Shown here: piece after piece, positions 1 through 5,773 of the stretch
Numbering within the stretch: the first letter of the stretch is position 1
Layout of the letters: each line of letters begins with the position of its first letter
Assembly: GCA_964560565.1 (NCBI GenBank)
Contig: CAZLMF010000071.1
Location: 1-8,020 of the forward strand
From: CAZLMF01 sp964560565
GTDB taxonomy: Bacteria > Bacillota > Clostridia > Oscillospirales > Ruminococcaceae
Length of the DNA: 8,020 nucleotides
Direction: 5' to 3'
Program-made: the position numbers and the translations under genes
Notes under the pieces: model-generated
Told to the model about the DNA's origin: nothing
Databases searched by the model: none
What the model saw: the letters and a program-made list of their open reading frames with translations, nothing else

Positions 1-1102
1 ACTCCTTTGTGACCGTCTTATATCTCTCGCCCATGATAACGTTGAACACGGCTTGTGTGCCAACAATCTGGGAGGTAGGCGTAACAAGGGGTGGGAAGCC
101 TGCGTCCTCACGAACACGGGGAATTTCCTTGAGTACATCCTCAAGCTGATTCGATCTGCCTGCCTGCTTTAGCTGTGAAACAAGGTTTGAAAGCATTCCT
201 CCGGGCACTTGGTATAGCAGTGTATTAGCGTCAACACCAAGCATTTTTGGGTCAAGAAGTCCGCTTTCAAGATACTTTTCTCTAAGCTTTGCAAAATGAG
301 CACGCACAACATCAAGCTTTTTAAGGTCAAGGCCTGTGTCGTATTGTGTACCTTGAAGCGCTGCCACCATGCTTTCAGTCGCAGGGTGAGAAGTACCAAG
401 CGCTAGAGGCGACATAGCTGTGTCGATTATTTCTGTACCTGCCTCAATTGCTTTAAGAGCTGACATTGATGCAAGCCCTGATGTGTAGTGGGAATGGAAC
501 TGAATGGGTATTTTAACTGCTTGCTTTAAGGAACTTACAAGATCAAATGCCACATAGGGCTTTATAAGTCCTGCCATGTCCTTAATGCAAATGCTGTCTG
601 CGCCCTCGTCCTCCAGTTGCTTTGCAAACTCAACAAACTTCTCATTGGTGTGAACAGGGCTGATTGTATAAGATATAACCCCTTGCAAATGTGCGCCTTC
701 CTTTTTTGTGGCACGAATTGCTGTTTTGAGGTTGCGAATATCGTTTAGAGCATCGAAAATACGGAGAATATCAATGCCGTTTGCTACGCTCTTTTGCACA
801 AAATATTCAAGCACATCGTCTGCATAGTGGCGGTACCCGAGCATATTCTGCCCACGGAAAAGCATTTGAAGCTTTGTGTCGGGCATGTGCTTCTTTATGG
901 TGCGCAAACGATCCCACGGATCCTCGTTTAGAAAACGTAAACACGCATCAAAGGTAGCTCCACCCCATGCCTCAACTGAATAAAAACCAATCTTATTCAT
1001 ATCGTCAAGTATGGGTATCATTTCATCCATGGTCATACGAGTTGCAATCATCGATTGGTGGGCATCTCGGAGGACTGTTTCTGTAATTTTTACCTTAGCC
1101 AT
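1..1102 (-). CDS. oadA: OadA/PycB-type carboxyltransferase (oxaloacetate decarboxylase alpha / pyruvate carboxylase subunit B / transcarboxylase 5S family), 3' end beyond window
   Basis: This TIM-barrel carboxyltransferase moves CO2 between carboxybiotin on a carrier protein and pyruvate, making or using oxaloacetate, in the cytoplasm. The reading frame is open to base 1; 367 residues are visible and the C-terminus is missing. The N-terminus carries ETVLRDAHQS with the metal-ligand Asp13. ICIKDMAGL holds Lys174, the position of the carboxylated lysine in the family. FHSHYTSG supplies the metal ligands His203 and His205. The spacing matches the Asp-Lys-His-x-His set of characterised OadA enzymes. 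Further on, PGGMLSNL and TPTSQIVGTQAVFNV mark the start of the conserved helical domain after the barrel. The ATG lies 5 nt after an AGGAGG site that overlaps the stop codon of the biotin carrier gene, so the two genes are probably translationally coupled. Whether the protein carries its own C-terminal biotin domain cannot be seen; a separate carrier next door suggests it does not. Family is certain; the exact reaction is not. Confidence 0.95.
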   Translation of the reverse strand, partial: MAKVKITETVLRDAHQSMIATRMTMDEMIPILDDMNKIGFYSVEAWGGATFDACLRFLNEDPWDRLRTIKKHMPDTKLQMLFRGQNMLGYRHYADDVLEYFVQKSVANGIDILRIFDALNDIRNLKTAIRATKKEGAHLQGVISYTISPVHTNEKFVEFAKQLEDEGADSICIKDMAGLIKPYVAFDLVSSLKQAVKIPIQFHSHYTSGLASMSALKAIEAGTEIIDTAMSPLALGTSHPATESMVAALQGTQYDTGLDLKKLDVVRAHFAKLREKYLESGLLDPKMLGVDANTLLYQVPGGMLSNLVSQLKQAGRSNQLEDVLKEIPRVREDAGFPPLVTPTSQIVGTQAVFNVIMGERYKTVTKE

Positions 1103-1107
1103 TATTT

Positions 1108-1113
1108 CCTCCT
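1108..1113 (-). promoter_or_regulatory. Shine-Dalgarno site of oadA overlapping the upstream stop codon
   Basis: The minus strand reads AGGAGG here, 5 nt before the oadA ATG. Its first two bases lie within the TAG stop codon of the biotin carrier gene (1112-1114). This arrangement implies coupled translation of carrier and carboxyltransferase and fixes the oadA start. Confidence 0.8.
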
Positions 1114-1510
1114 ATTCCATTGTTAGTACAAGAGTATTCGATTCAACCTGATCGCCCTTCTTGACATTTATGCTTGCTATTTTACCGTCCTGAGGCGCAA
1201 CAAGATCGTTTTCCATCTTCATCGCTTCAAGTACAGCAAGTACTTGACCCTTTGTAACCGCTTCGCCTACGTTTACCTTGACATCAACCATTACACCTGG
1301 CATTGGTGCATTTATTGAGATTGAGCCTGCTGTACCGCCTGCTACAGGAGTCGGTGCTGGAGCTACTACTGGAGCTGCCATCGGTGCAGCGACAGGTGCC
1401 GCAGGTGCAGGAGCAGCTACAGGAGCTGCAGCCGCTACAGGAGCGCCCGTTGCTTCCTCAACCGCAACATCATATGTTCTGCCATTTACTGTGATATTAT
1501 ATCTTTTCAT
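1112..1510 (-). CDS. Biotin carboxyl carrier protein (biotinyl/lipoyl domain protein)
   Basis: This is a 132-residue swinging-arm carrier that ferries carboxybiotin between carboxyltransferase subunits. Residues 1-20 form a short N-terminal segment (MKRYNITVNGRTYDV) like that of the 1.3S transcarboxylase subunit and the MmdC/OadA carrier domains. Residues 21-58 are an Ala/Pro-rich flexible linker, typical of mobile biotin domains. The biotinyl domain covers roughly residues 65-131, with APMPGVMVDVKVNVGEAV followed by the EAMKME motif. Lys98 is the expected biotinylation site, 34 residues from the C-terminus as usual. The start follows GGAGGA with 7-nt spacing. It lies between the 12S-like gene (18 nt upstream) and oadA (9 nt downstream), so it probably serves both enzymes. 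An AccB-type role in fatty acid synthesis is possible but less likely, since no biotin carboxylase is adjacent. Confidence 0.94.
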   Translation of the reverse strand: MKRYNITVNGRTYDVAVEEATGAPVAAAAPVAAPAPAAPVAAPMAAPVVAPAPTPVAGGTAGSISINAPMPGVMVDVKVNVGEAVTKGQVLAVLEAMKMENDLVAPQDGKIASINVKKGDQVESNTLVLTME

Positions 1511-1528
1511 TTATTTGTCCTCCGTTCG

Positions 1529-2878
1529 TTATAGTGGTATATTCGAGTGCTTCTTAGGCATTCTTGATACTCTTTTACCTGCTGTTATTTCTAGGGCTGT
1601 TATGAGTGCTTCCCTTGTTTGTGCAGGAGAAATCACCCTTTCGATATAGCCCTTAGCCGCAACCTGCTCTGCTGAGCAGTGCTCTGAAACATATTCAGCT
1701 GCAAGCTCCGCGCGCTTTTTGTCAACATCTTCTGCGCCCTTTAGCTTGTCGTGTGACATAAACTCAACTGCCGCTTCCGGTGCAAGGGCGGTGATAACCG
1801 CACCTTCCCATGCGAAAGTCAAGTCACTGCCTGCATTTGTGCCTGCAAGGATAATATATGCACTGCCATAAGCCTTGCCTGTAACGACGGTAAGCTTTAC
1901 TGTTGTAGCCTCCGCATAGCTATGGGCAAGCTTTGCCATATCACGGATACTGCCTGAAAGCTCTTCTTGTGATGACGGCTCAAAGCCCTCTGTATCAACA
2001 AAGGTAATAACAGGTATAGAAAAAGCGTCACAGCCACGTACAAAGCGTGCAAGCTTTGAACTGTCATCTGCTGTAAGCTTTGAGTTTGCTTTATTTGTTG
2101 CTGCAATACCAACGGTGACACCGCTAAGTGTGCAAAGTGCTGTGTATGCAGATGTGCCATACTGTGCATTAAGCTCAATTACGCTTTCGTCATCAGCTAT
2201 CGCTTTGACAAGTGTATCGGCATCAGTATCAGCGTCAAGCTTTGTGCTTGGCAGGTTAAACTGGGACATAGGAACTGGTGTGAGGTTGTTTGAAGGAAGA
2301 AGATTGACTATCCTTCTGGCAGCTTTAACTGCAGCTATATCGCTGTAACACATTAGGCTGACAACACCAGATTTAGCGGCATTTTCTGCGCTTCCTGCAC
2401 CCTTAACATCCGAAAGGGATGGTGGGTTAATGAAAAGCTGTGCATCCTTCGACATAATAACATAGTCTGCCATACAAGCAAGTAGTGCTGCACTGCCTGC
2501 ACAAACACCTGCTACCACTGAAATTTGGGGCACTACCCCCGAAACAGTGCTTGACCATGCCAACAAGTCACCATAAGCCGCTAACGCTTCTGCCCCCTCG
2601 GAAACAGCCGCGCCGTTTGAGTCAAATATCCCTATAACAGGGTTGCCTGTCTTTACCGCAAGGTCATATAGCTTCTTAATTTTTGCCGCATGAAAACGCC
2701 CAACTGCACCGCCTGCAAGCTCAATATCCTGCGAGAATGCATAACAAGGATAACCGCCTATGTGACCATAGCCGGTAATAACACTTGCGGCATTTTCGCC
2801 TGATTTAACAAGTGAATCAAGCTCCTTAAAGCTTCCCTCGTCAAATAGCGTAGTAATTCTTTGCCGTGCTTTGCTCAT
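1529..2878 (-). CDS. Divergent acyl-CoA carboxyltransferase (MmdA / transcarboxylase 12S family)
   Basis: This 449-residue protein is a tandem-crotonase-fold carboxyltransferase, the class that moves CO2 between carboxybiotin and an acyl-CoA such as methylmalonyl-CoA/propionyl-CoA. Family signatures are FDEGSFKELD (12-21), the TGYGHIGG strand (35-42), FSQD followed by GGAVGRFHAAKI (48-67), NLLPSNN (192-198), RFVRGCDAFSIPVITFVDTEGF (278-299) and the C-terminal PKKHSNIPL. The family's usual DSGGARIQEG is replaced by DSNGAAVSEG (86-95), and the second-site KAYGGxY by KAYGSAY (335-341). The protein starts directly at the ARQRITTLFDEGSF region, so the N-terminal arm of about 40 residues found in 510-aa relatives is absent. 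No in-frame start is needed upstream, because GGAGG lies 7-8 nt before this ATG. It is the first gene after a promoter and precedes the biotin carrier by 18 nt. Family assignment is firm. Substrate is unknown, and reduced or altered activity is possible. Confidence 0.88.
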   Translation of the reverse strand: MSKARQRITTLFDEGSFKELDSLVKSGENAASVITGYGHIGGYPCYAFSQDIELAGGAVGRFHAAKIKKLYDLAVKTGNPVIGIFDSNGAAVSEGAEALAAYGDLLAWSSTVSGVVPQISVVAGVCAGSAALLACMADYVIMSKDAQLFINPPSLSDVKGAGSAENAAKSGVVSLMCYSDIAAVKAARRIVNLLPSNNLTPVPMSQFNLPSTKLDADTDADTLVKAIADDESVIELNAQYGTSAYTALCTLSGVTVGIAATNKANSKLTADDSSKLARFVRGCDAFSIPVITFVDTEGFEPSSQEELSGSIRDMAKLAHSYAEATTVKLTVVTGKAYGSAYIILAGTNAGSDLTFAWEGAVITALAPEAAVEFMSHDKLKGAEDVDKKRAELAAEYVSEHCSAEQVAAKGYIERVISPAQTREALITALEITAGKRVSRMPKKHSNIPL

Positions 2879-2917
2879 TTGTTACCTCCATTCCTGCTAT
2901 TGTGTTTTATAAATAGC

Positions 2918-2938
2918 ATAATAAATATAGTTTATTAT
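2918..2938 (-). repeat. AT-only perfect inverted repeat in the leader of the carboxyltransferase operon
   Basis: The 8-bp arms ATAATAAA and TTTATTAT are perfectly complementary around a 5-nt spacer. The repeat lies about 20 nt downstream of the predicted -10 box and 40 nt before the start codon. No T-run follows on the minus strand, so it is not an intrinsic terminator. A dimeric repressor operator is plausible, but an AT-rich leader can produce such arms by chance. Confidence 0.4.
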
Positions 2939-2956
2939 AAAAATTTCACCACTTTA

Positions 2957-2985
2957 ATTATACATAAAGTCGATAAAAAGCACAA
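2957..2985 (-). promoter_or_regulatory. Predicted sigma-A-type promoter of the biotin carboxyltransferase cluster
   Basis: On the minus strand a perfect TATAAT (2957-2962) lies exactly 17 bp from a partial -35 TTGTGC (2980-2985, three of six consensus bases). The predicted transcription start is near 2950, giving a leader of about 70 nt before the ATG at 2878. The promoter sits in the 117-bp gap after the GNAT-like gene, where I see no terminator hairpin. The three downstream genes could therefore be served both by this promoter and by read-through. Confidence 0.6.
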
Positions 2986-2995
2986 GGGGAAAGAT

Positions 2996-3322
2996 TCAAT
3001 TCATGCACTTTTTACAGTTAGTTAAAAATTGATCTATCGAATCAATCTCCGTTTTGTTATCCATTATAAAGCCTAGCTTTTTTATAAGATGCAAGTCCGA
3101 TAGCATAAATTCTGCTTTGTCAACTCCGTTTAGTGCCGCAGTATTAAGAGCTGCACGCACAATGCCATCGTATATAAACTCATCATTGCAATCGATTTCA
3201 TCTATATAGAGCTTGTCCGCAAGTAGGCGGCCTTCACAGCCGCCTAAACGTTTTCCTCGCTCAATAGCTTCTATTTTCAAGGCTTGTCCGATTAAAATCG
3301 GCTTTATCTCAAGCATTTGCAT
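2996..3322 (-). CDS. Small GNAT-like protein of unknown function
   Basis: I do not recognise a named family. The 108-residue protein has the look of a shortened GNAT fold. An N-terminal segment is followed by a strand pair (GGCEGRLLADKLYIDEIDC, 27-45), a helix FIYDGIVRAALNTAALNGVDKA (49-70) and a C-terminal LIKKLGF (79-85), resembling the last GNAT helix-strand. The acetyl-CoA-binding R/Q-x-x-G-x-G/A loop is not apparent, so catalysis is doubtful. It ends with a Cys-rich tail (CKKC). Its ATG overlaps the rluB stop by one base (TAATG). A second ATG at 3316 has better spacing (9 nt) from the AAGGA site at 3326-3330, whereas the first has only 3 nt; the true start may therefore be 3316 (106 aa). 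It is the last gene of the housekeeping block and is likely co-translated with rluB. Confidence 0.7.
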   Translation of the reverse strand: MQMLEIKPILIGQALKIEAIERGKRLGGCEGRLLADKLYIDEIDCNDEFIYDGIVRAALNTAALNGVDKAEFMLSDLHLIKKLGFIMDNKTEIDSIDQFLTNCKKCMN

Positions 3323-4062
3323 TATTCCTTTTCTTCAACTGTGATTGAATTACGTAGTGCGCGCAGCTCTTCAGGCGTTAAGTGCCTGTATGTTCCGGGC
3401 TTTAGCATCCCAAGCTTTAGAGGCCCTATTGCAGTGCGCTTTAAGCGTGCAACTTCAAGTCCTACCGCTTCGCACATTTTACGGACTTGTCGATTTTTAC
3501 CCTCACGGATTACTACTTGGAGGACAACTCTGCCCTCTTCCTTAGCAAGAACGATAACTGAGGCAGGAAGGGTTTTCTCTCCGTCGATCAACACTCCCTG
3601 TGTAAGCTCAACAAGCTGTTCCTCGGTTATGTCGGGGTGAATTGTGACACGATAAGTCTTGCTAACATTCCTGCTGGGGTGGGTAATGTCGTTTGCAAAA
3701 GCTCCGTCATTGGTAAAGAGTAAAAGTCCTTCAGTATTGCGGTCAAGCCTGCCTATTGGGTAGACACGCTCCTCAATGCCATCAAGCAAATCCGTCACTA
3801 TCCTTCTGCCCTGCTCGTCGGACATAGTGGTGACATAGCCTCGCGGTTTATTGAGCATGATGTAGAGAAATTTGCGCTTGCGTTCCACGAGTAGCTTCTC
3901 ACCGTTTATGGTGATAATGTCTTTTCTAGGGTCTGCTTTGTCTCCAAGCTTAACGGGTCTGCCGTTTAGCTTGATTTTGTTTGCCGCAATCAGTTCCTCC
4001 GCCTTACGGCGTGAGCAGTATCCTGAATCAGCAATTATCTTTTGCAGTCTTATTTTTTCCAT
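3322..4062 (-). CDS. rluB: RluB-type 23S rRNA pseudouridine synthase
   Basis: This 246-residue enzyme of the RsuA/RluB/E/F family isomerises a uridine to pseudouridine in ribosomal RNA, for RluB in helix 80 of 23S rRNA. An N-terminal S4 RNA-binding domain spans about residues 3-60 (RLQKIIADSGYCSRRKAEELI, then VKLNG-like INGEKL). The catalytic domain begins with YIMLNKPRGYVTT (67-79) and carries GRLDRNTEGLLLFTNDG, with catalytic Asp107. The C-terminal motif EGKNRQVRKMCEAVG (187-201) and LKRTAIGPLKLG are typical. Length is normal. AGGA lies 7 nt before the ATG, and the gap to the carboxypeptidase stop is 21 nt. In Bacillus subtilis the rluB-like gene also lies downstream of the scpAB/dacB group, supporting orthology. 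The RsuA (16S) alternative is less likely given this context. Confidence 0.92.
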   Translation of the reverse strand: MEKIRLQKIIADSGYCSRRKAEELIAANKIKLNGRPVKLGDKADPRKDIITINGEKLLVERKRKFLYIMLNKPRGYVTTMSDEQGRRIVTDLLDGIEERVYPIGRLDRNTEGLLLFTNDGAFANDITHPSRNVSKTYRVTIHPDITEEQLVELTQGVLIDGEKTLPASVIVLAKEEGRVVLQVVIREGKNRQVRKMCEAVGLEVARLKRTAIGPLKLGMLKPGTYRHLTPEELRALRNSITVEEKE

Positions 4063-4083
4063 TTTACATTCCTATCTGTCAAA

Positions 4084-5241
4084 TTAACTAAATATATTTT
4101 TTATTCCATCAATTATGCCTGAAATAAAGTTTCCTATGCTTTCGAAAAAGCCAGGTTTTATTTCAAGTATATATGCATCCATACTTTGTGCGGCAAGAAG
4201 GCTTGTGGTTGCCACAACATTGCCATCAACTAAAAACTCCACACTACCCACCACATCGCCAACATTCACAGGAGCATATACAAACTGTTCGAGATGCACC
4301 CTTGTAGTGACTTTGCTAAGCTGTTTTTCTGTAAGCCCTGCTTTAGGTGTGTTCGAGGGCGCAATTTCCATTCTATCACTTACCCCACCCACGACATCAC
4401 ACATAAGGCTTTTATAGTCGTATTTAAGGCTTTGATTTTGTATCACCGAATAGCCATAATCGAACATCGTTGTATGGTCGTGCCAATCATTCGGGTCGTT
4501 TAGCGTAACAGCAATTAGGGTAATACCGTCACGCTCGACAGCACTTACTAAGGTTCGCTTTGCATTGTCGGTAAATCCTGTTTTTACTCCTATGCAACCT
4601 TTGTAGGAGTTCAACATCTTATTGCCATTATAAAGCCATCTTGTATAAGGAGGATTGCCGTATTCCAGCTTTTTTTCTTTAGTTGAGCATATCTCTTTAA
4701 ATTCGGGGTTTGCAAGGGCATAGCGTGCAAGCAATGCCATATCATAAGCGGTAGTATAATGCCCGTTTGCGTCAAGCCCGGAGGGGGTAACAAAGTTAGT
4801 GCTAGTCATGCCGATTTCCTTGGCTTTGGCGTTCATAAGCTTTGCAAATTCCGGTACACTGCCCGCCACTGCATAAGCAGCGGTATTTGCGGCATCGTTG
4901 CCTGAGGGCAGCATCATTCCATAGCAAAGAACACGCTTTGTGACCGTGTCCCCCTCTTGAAGCCCCATGGACGAACCTTCAACCTTTATTGCTTGACTAT
5001 CCACGATAAAGGGGGTGTCAAGATCACCTGATTCAATGGTAAGAAGGGTCGTCATAATCTTGGTGATACTTGCCATAGCACGCTGCTCATGCTCATTCTT
5101 TGCATACACAATTTCGCCTGTACTTGCCTCAATCAAAATAGCAGACGTTGCCGATACTTTCGGCTGGGCGTATACCTTTATCGTGGGGTACAGGCTGAAC
5201 ACAAATATTGATATAATTATAATGGTTGCAACTTTTCTCAT
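4084..5241 (-). CDS. Serine-type D-Ala-D-Ala carboxypeptidase (DacF/DacB-like, peptidase S11)
   Basis: This 385-residue low-molecular-weight penicillin-binding protein trims the terminal D-alanine from peptidoglycan stem peptides outside the membrane. A signal peptide covers residues 1-25 (hydrophobic TIIIISIFVFSLY, cleavage likely after VYA). The three active-site motifs are all present: SITK with nucleophile Ser58 and Lys61, SGN at 113-115, and KTG at 220-222. A PBP5-type C-terminal beta domain spans about 275-360. The last 25 residues (PGFFESIGNFISGII...) form an amphipathic helix that would anchor it on the outer membrane face. AGGAGG lies 9 nt before the ATG. The gene follows ytfJ after a 107-nt gap with inverted repeats and precedes rluB. 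The neighbourhood (scpAB, spore protein YtfJ) fits a DacF/DacB-like spore-cortex role, but a vegetative role is equally possible from sequence alone. Confidence 0.93.
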   Translation of the reverse strand: MRKVATIIIISIFVFSLYPTIKVYAQPKVSATSAILIEASTGEIVYAKNEHEQRAMASITKIMTTLLTIESGDLDTPFIVDSQAIKVEGSSMGLQEGDTVTKRVLCYGMMLPSGNDAANTAAYAVAGSVPEFAKLMNAKAKEIGMTSTNFVTPSGLDANGHYTTAYDMALLARYALANPEFKEICSTKEKKLEYGNPPYTRWLYNGNKMLNSYKGCIGVKTGFTDNAKRTLVSAVERDGITLIAVTLNDPNDWHDHTTMFDYGYSVIQNQSLKYDYKSLMCDVVGGVSDRMEIAPSNTPKAGLTEKQLSKVTTRVHLEQFVYAPVNVGDVVGSVEFLVDGNVVATTSLLAAQSMDAYILEIKPGFFESIGNFISGIIDGIKNIFS

Positions 5242-5253
5242 TACGCAATCCCT

Positions 5254-5274
5254 CCTGCTTAATATTTATGCAGG
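5254..5274 (-). repeat. Small inverted repeat covering part of the carboxypeptidase ribosome binding site
   Basis: On the minus strand CCTGC (5270-5274) can pair with GCAGG (5254-5258) around an 11-nt AT-rich loop. The 3' arm is the first part of the GCAGGAGGG Shine-Dalgarno region, and a run of seven T lies just 5' of the hairpin. A stem of 5 bp is weak, so any effect on translation is speculative. Confidence 0.35.
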
Positions 5275-5328
5275 AAAAAAAGTCAATAGTATAAGTTAAG
5301 CCACATTCATTGTTTTTCGGACTTAATA

Positions 5329-5346
5329 GCAGTTAAGGTTAACTGC
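5329..5346. repeat. Perfect 8+2+8 inverted repeat immediately after the ytfJ stop codon
   Basis: The arms GCAGTTAA and TTAACTGC are perfectly complementary around a 2-nt spacer, starting 3 nt downstream of the ytfJ stop. Neither strand has the T-run expected of an intrinsic terminator. The 2-nt spacer is too short for a full-length RNA hairpin loop, so the innermost pairs would open. It may be a DNA-binding operator in the leader of the carboxypeptidase gene, or an RNA processing/stability hairpin. Confidence 0.45.
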
Positions 5347-5348
5347 CG

Positions 5349-5756
5349 CTAAAGCTGTGCGCCCTCTGTTTGAGTAGCTTCCTTTTTTGCTCCGTCCTTA
5401 TTGAACAAACCCGATATCTTATCGAACATATCAGGCACCATGCTAATTATACCACTGGCAGGATTGCTGTTTGCGGTCATTTGAAGCAGTTTAACATCAC
5501 TGCCTGTCACTATGATAAAGGCAAGGGGTTGGATTGATATTCCTGCACCACTGCCGCCGCCGAATAGCTCCTTTGGGTTTTTACTGGGTATGTCACTGCC
5601 CCCTGAAGCAAATCCAAATGACACCTTAGAAACAGGAATAATAACTGTTCCGCCCTCAAGGTTAATCGGATCTCCAATTATGGTGTTTACATCGACCATT
5701 TCACGAATTTTTTCCATTGCTGTACTCATTAAGCCCTGAATTGGATGATCTGCCAT
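5349..5756 (-). CDS. ytfJ: Spore protein YtfJ/GerW family
   Basis: This 135-residue cytoplasmic-type protein belongs to the YtfJ (GerW) sporulation family, made in the forespore in Bacillus and linked there to germination. An N-terminal helix (HPIQGLMSTAMEKIREMVDVN, residues 4-24) is followed by the family core NTIIGDPINLEGGTVIIPVSKVSFGFASGG (24-53). Then come a Gly-rich stretch FGGGSGAGISIQPLAFIIV (65-83) and a variable charged tail. The start was chosen at 5756: an ATG also exists at 5771, but it overlaps the GGAGG site (5765-5769), which lies 8 nt before 5756. In this numbering the predicted protein begins MADHPIQG. It follows the DUF2953 gene by 17 nt, the same ytfI-ytfJ pairing known in Bacillus. 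Its presence is the best sign here that the organism sporulates or descends from sporulating ancestors. Confidence 0.92.
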   Translation of the reverse strand: MADHPIQGLMSTAMEKIREMVDVNTIIGDPINLEGGTVIIPVSKVSFGFASGGSDIPSKNPKELFGGGSGAGISIQPLAFIIVTGSDVKLLQMTANSNPASGIISMVPDMFDKISGLFNKDGAKKEATQTEGAQL

Positions 5757-5764
5757 ATCAACTA

Positions 5765-5769
5765 CCTCC
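5765..5769 (-). promoter_or_regulatory. Shine-Dalgarno site that decides the ytfJ start
   Basis: GGAGG on the minus strand sits 8 nt before the ATG at 5756. The same bases overlap an in-frame upstream ATG at 5771 (its final G is the first G of the site), which therefore cannot be the start served by this site. Confidence 0.8.
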
Positions 5770-5773
5770 ATGT

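Larger units (their letters stand above)
5242..5348. other. Intergenic leader between ytfJ and the carboxypeptidase gene
   Basis: This is the longest non-coding gap in the upper block. Besides the two inverted repeats listed separately, the minus strand has a TATACT at 5288-5293 without a convincing -35 box. It also has a bulged stem formed by TTAAGTCC and GGCTTAA around a 16-nt loop. A weak or alternative-sigma promoter is possible but not demonstrable by eye. Confidence 0.4.

Noticed and set aside
169..399. Minus-strand 76-codon frame
   Set aside because: It lies wholly inside oadA in another frame; oadA has all the family motifs across this interval.
1278..1649. Plus-strand open frame of 123 codons rich in Ala/Thr/Gly
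   Set aside because: It is the antisense shadow of the Ala/Pro-rich linker of the biotin carrier gene; no ribosome binding site and no family resemblance.
5015..5299. Plus-strand 94-codon frame with hydrophobic segments
   Set aside because: It is antisense to the signal peptide and active-site region of the carboxypeptidase; the hydrophobicity arises from complementing that sequence.
5288..5316. Promoter for the carboxypeptidase gene (TATACT with AAAACA at 17 bp)
   Set aside because: The -35 box matches consensus at only three of six positions and there is no extended -10, so I do not list it as a feature.
5329..5346. Intrinsic terminator after ytfJ
   Set aside because: The inverted repeat is perfect, but no T-run follows on either strand and the 2-nt spacer cannot form a proper loop.
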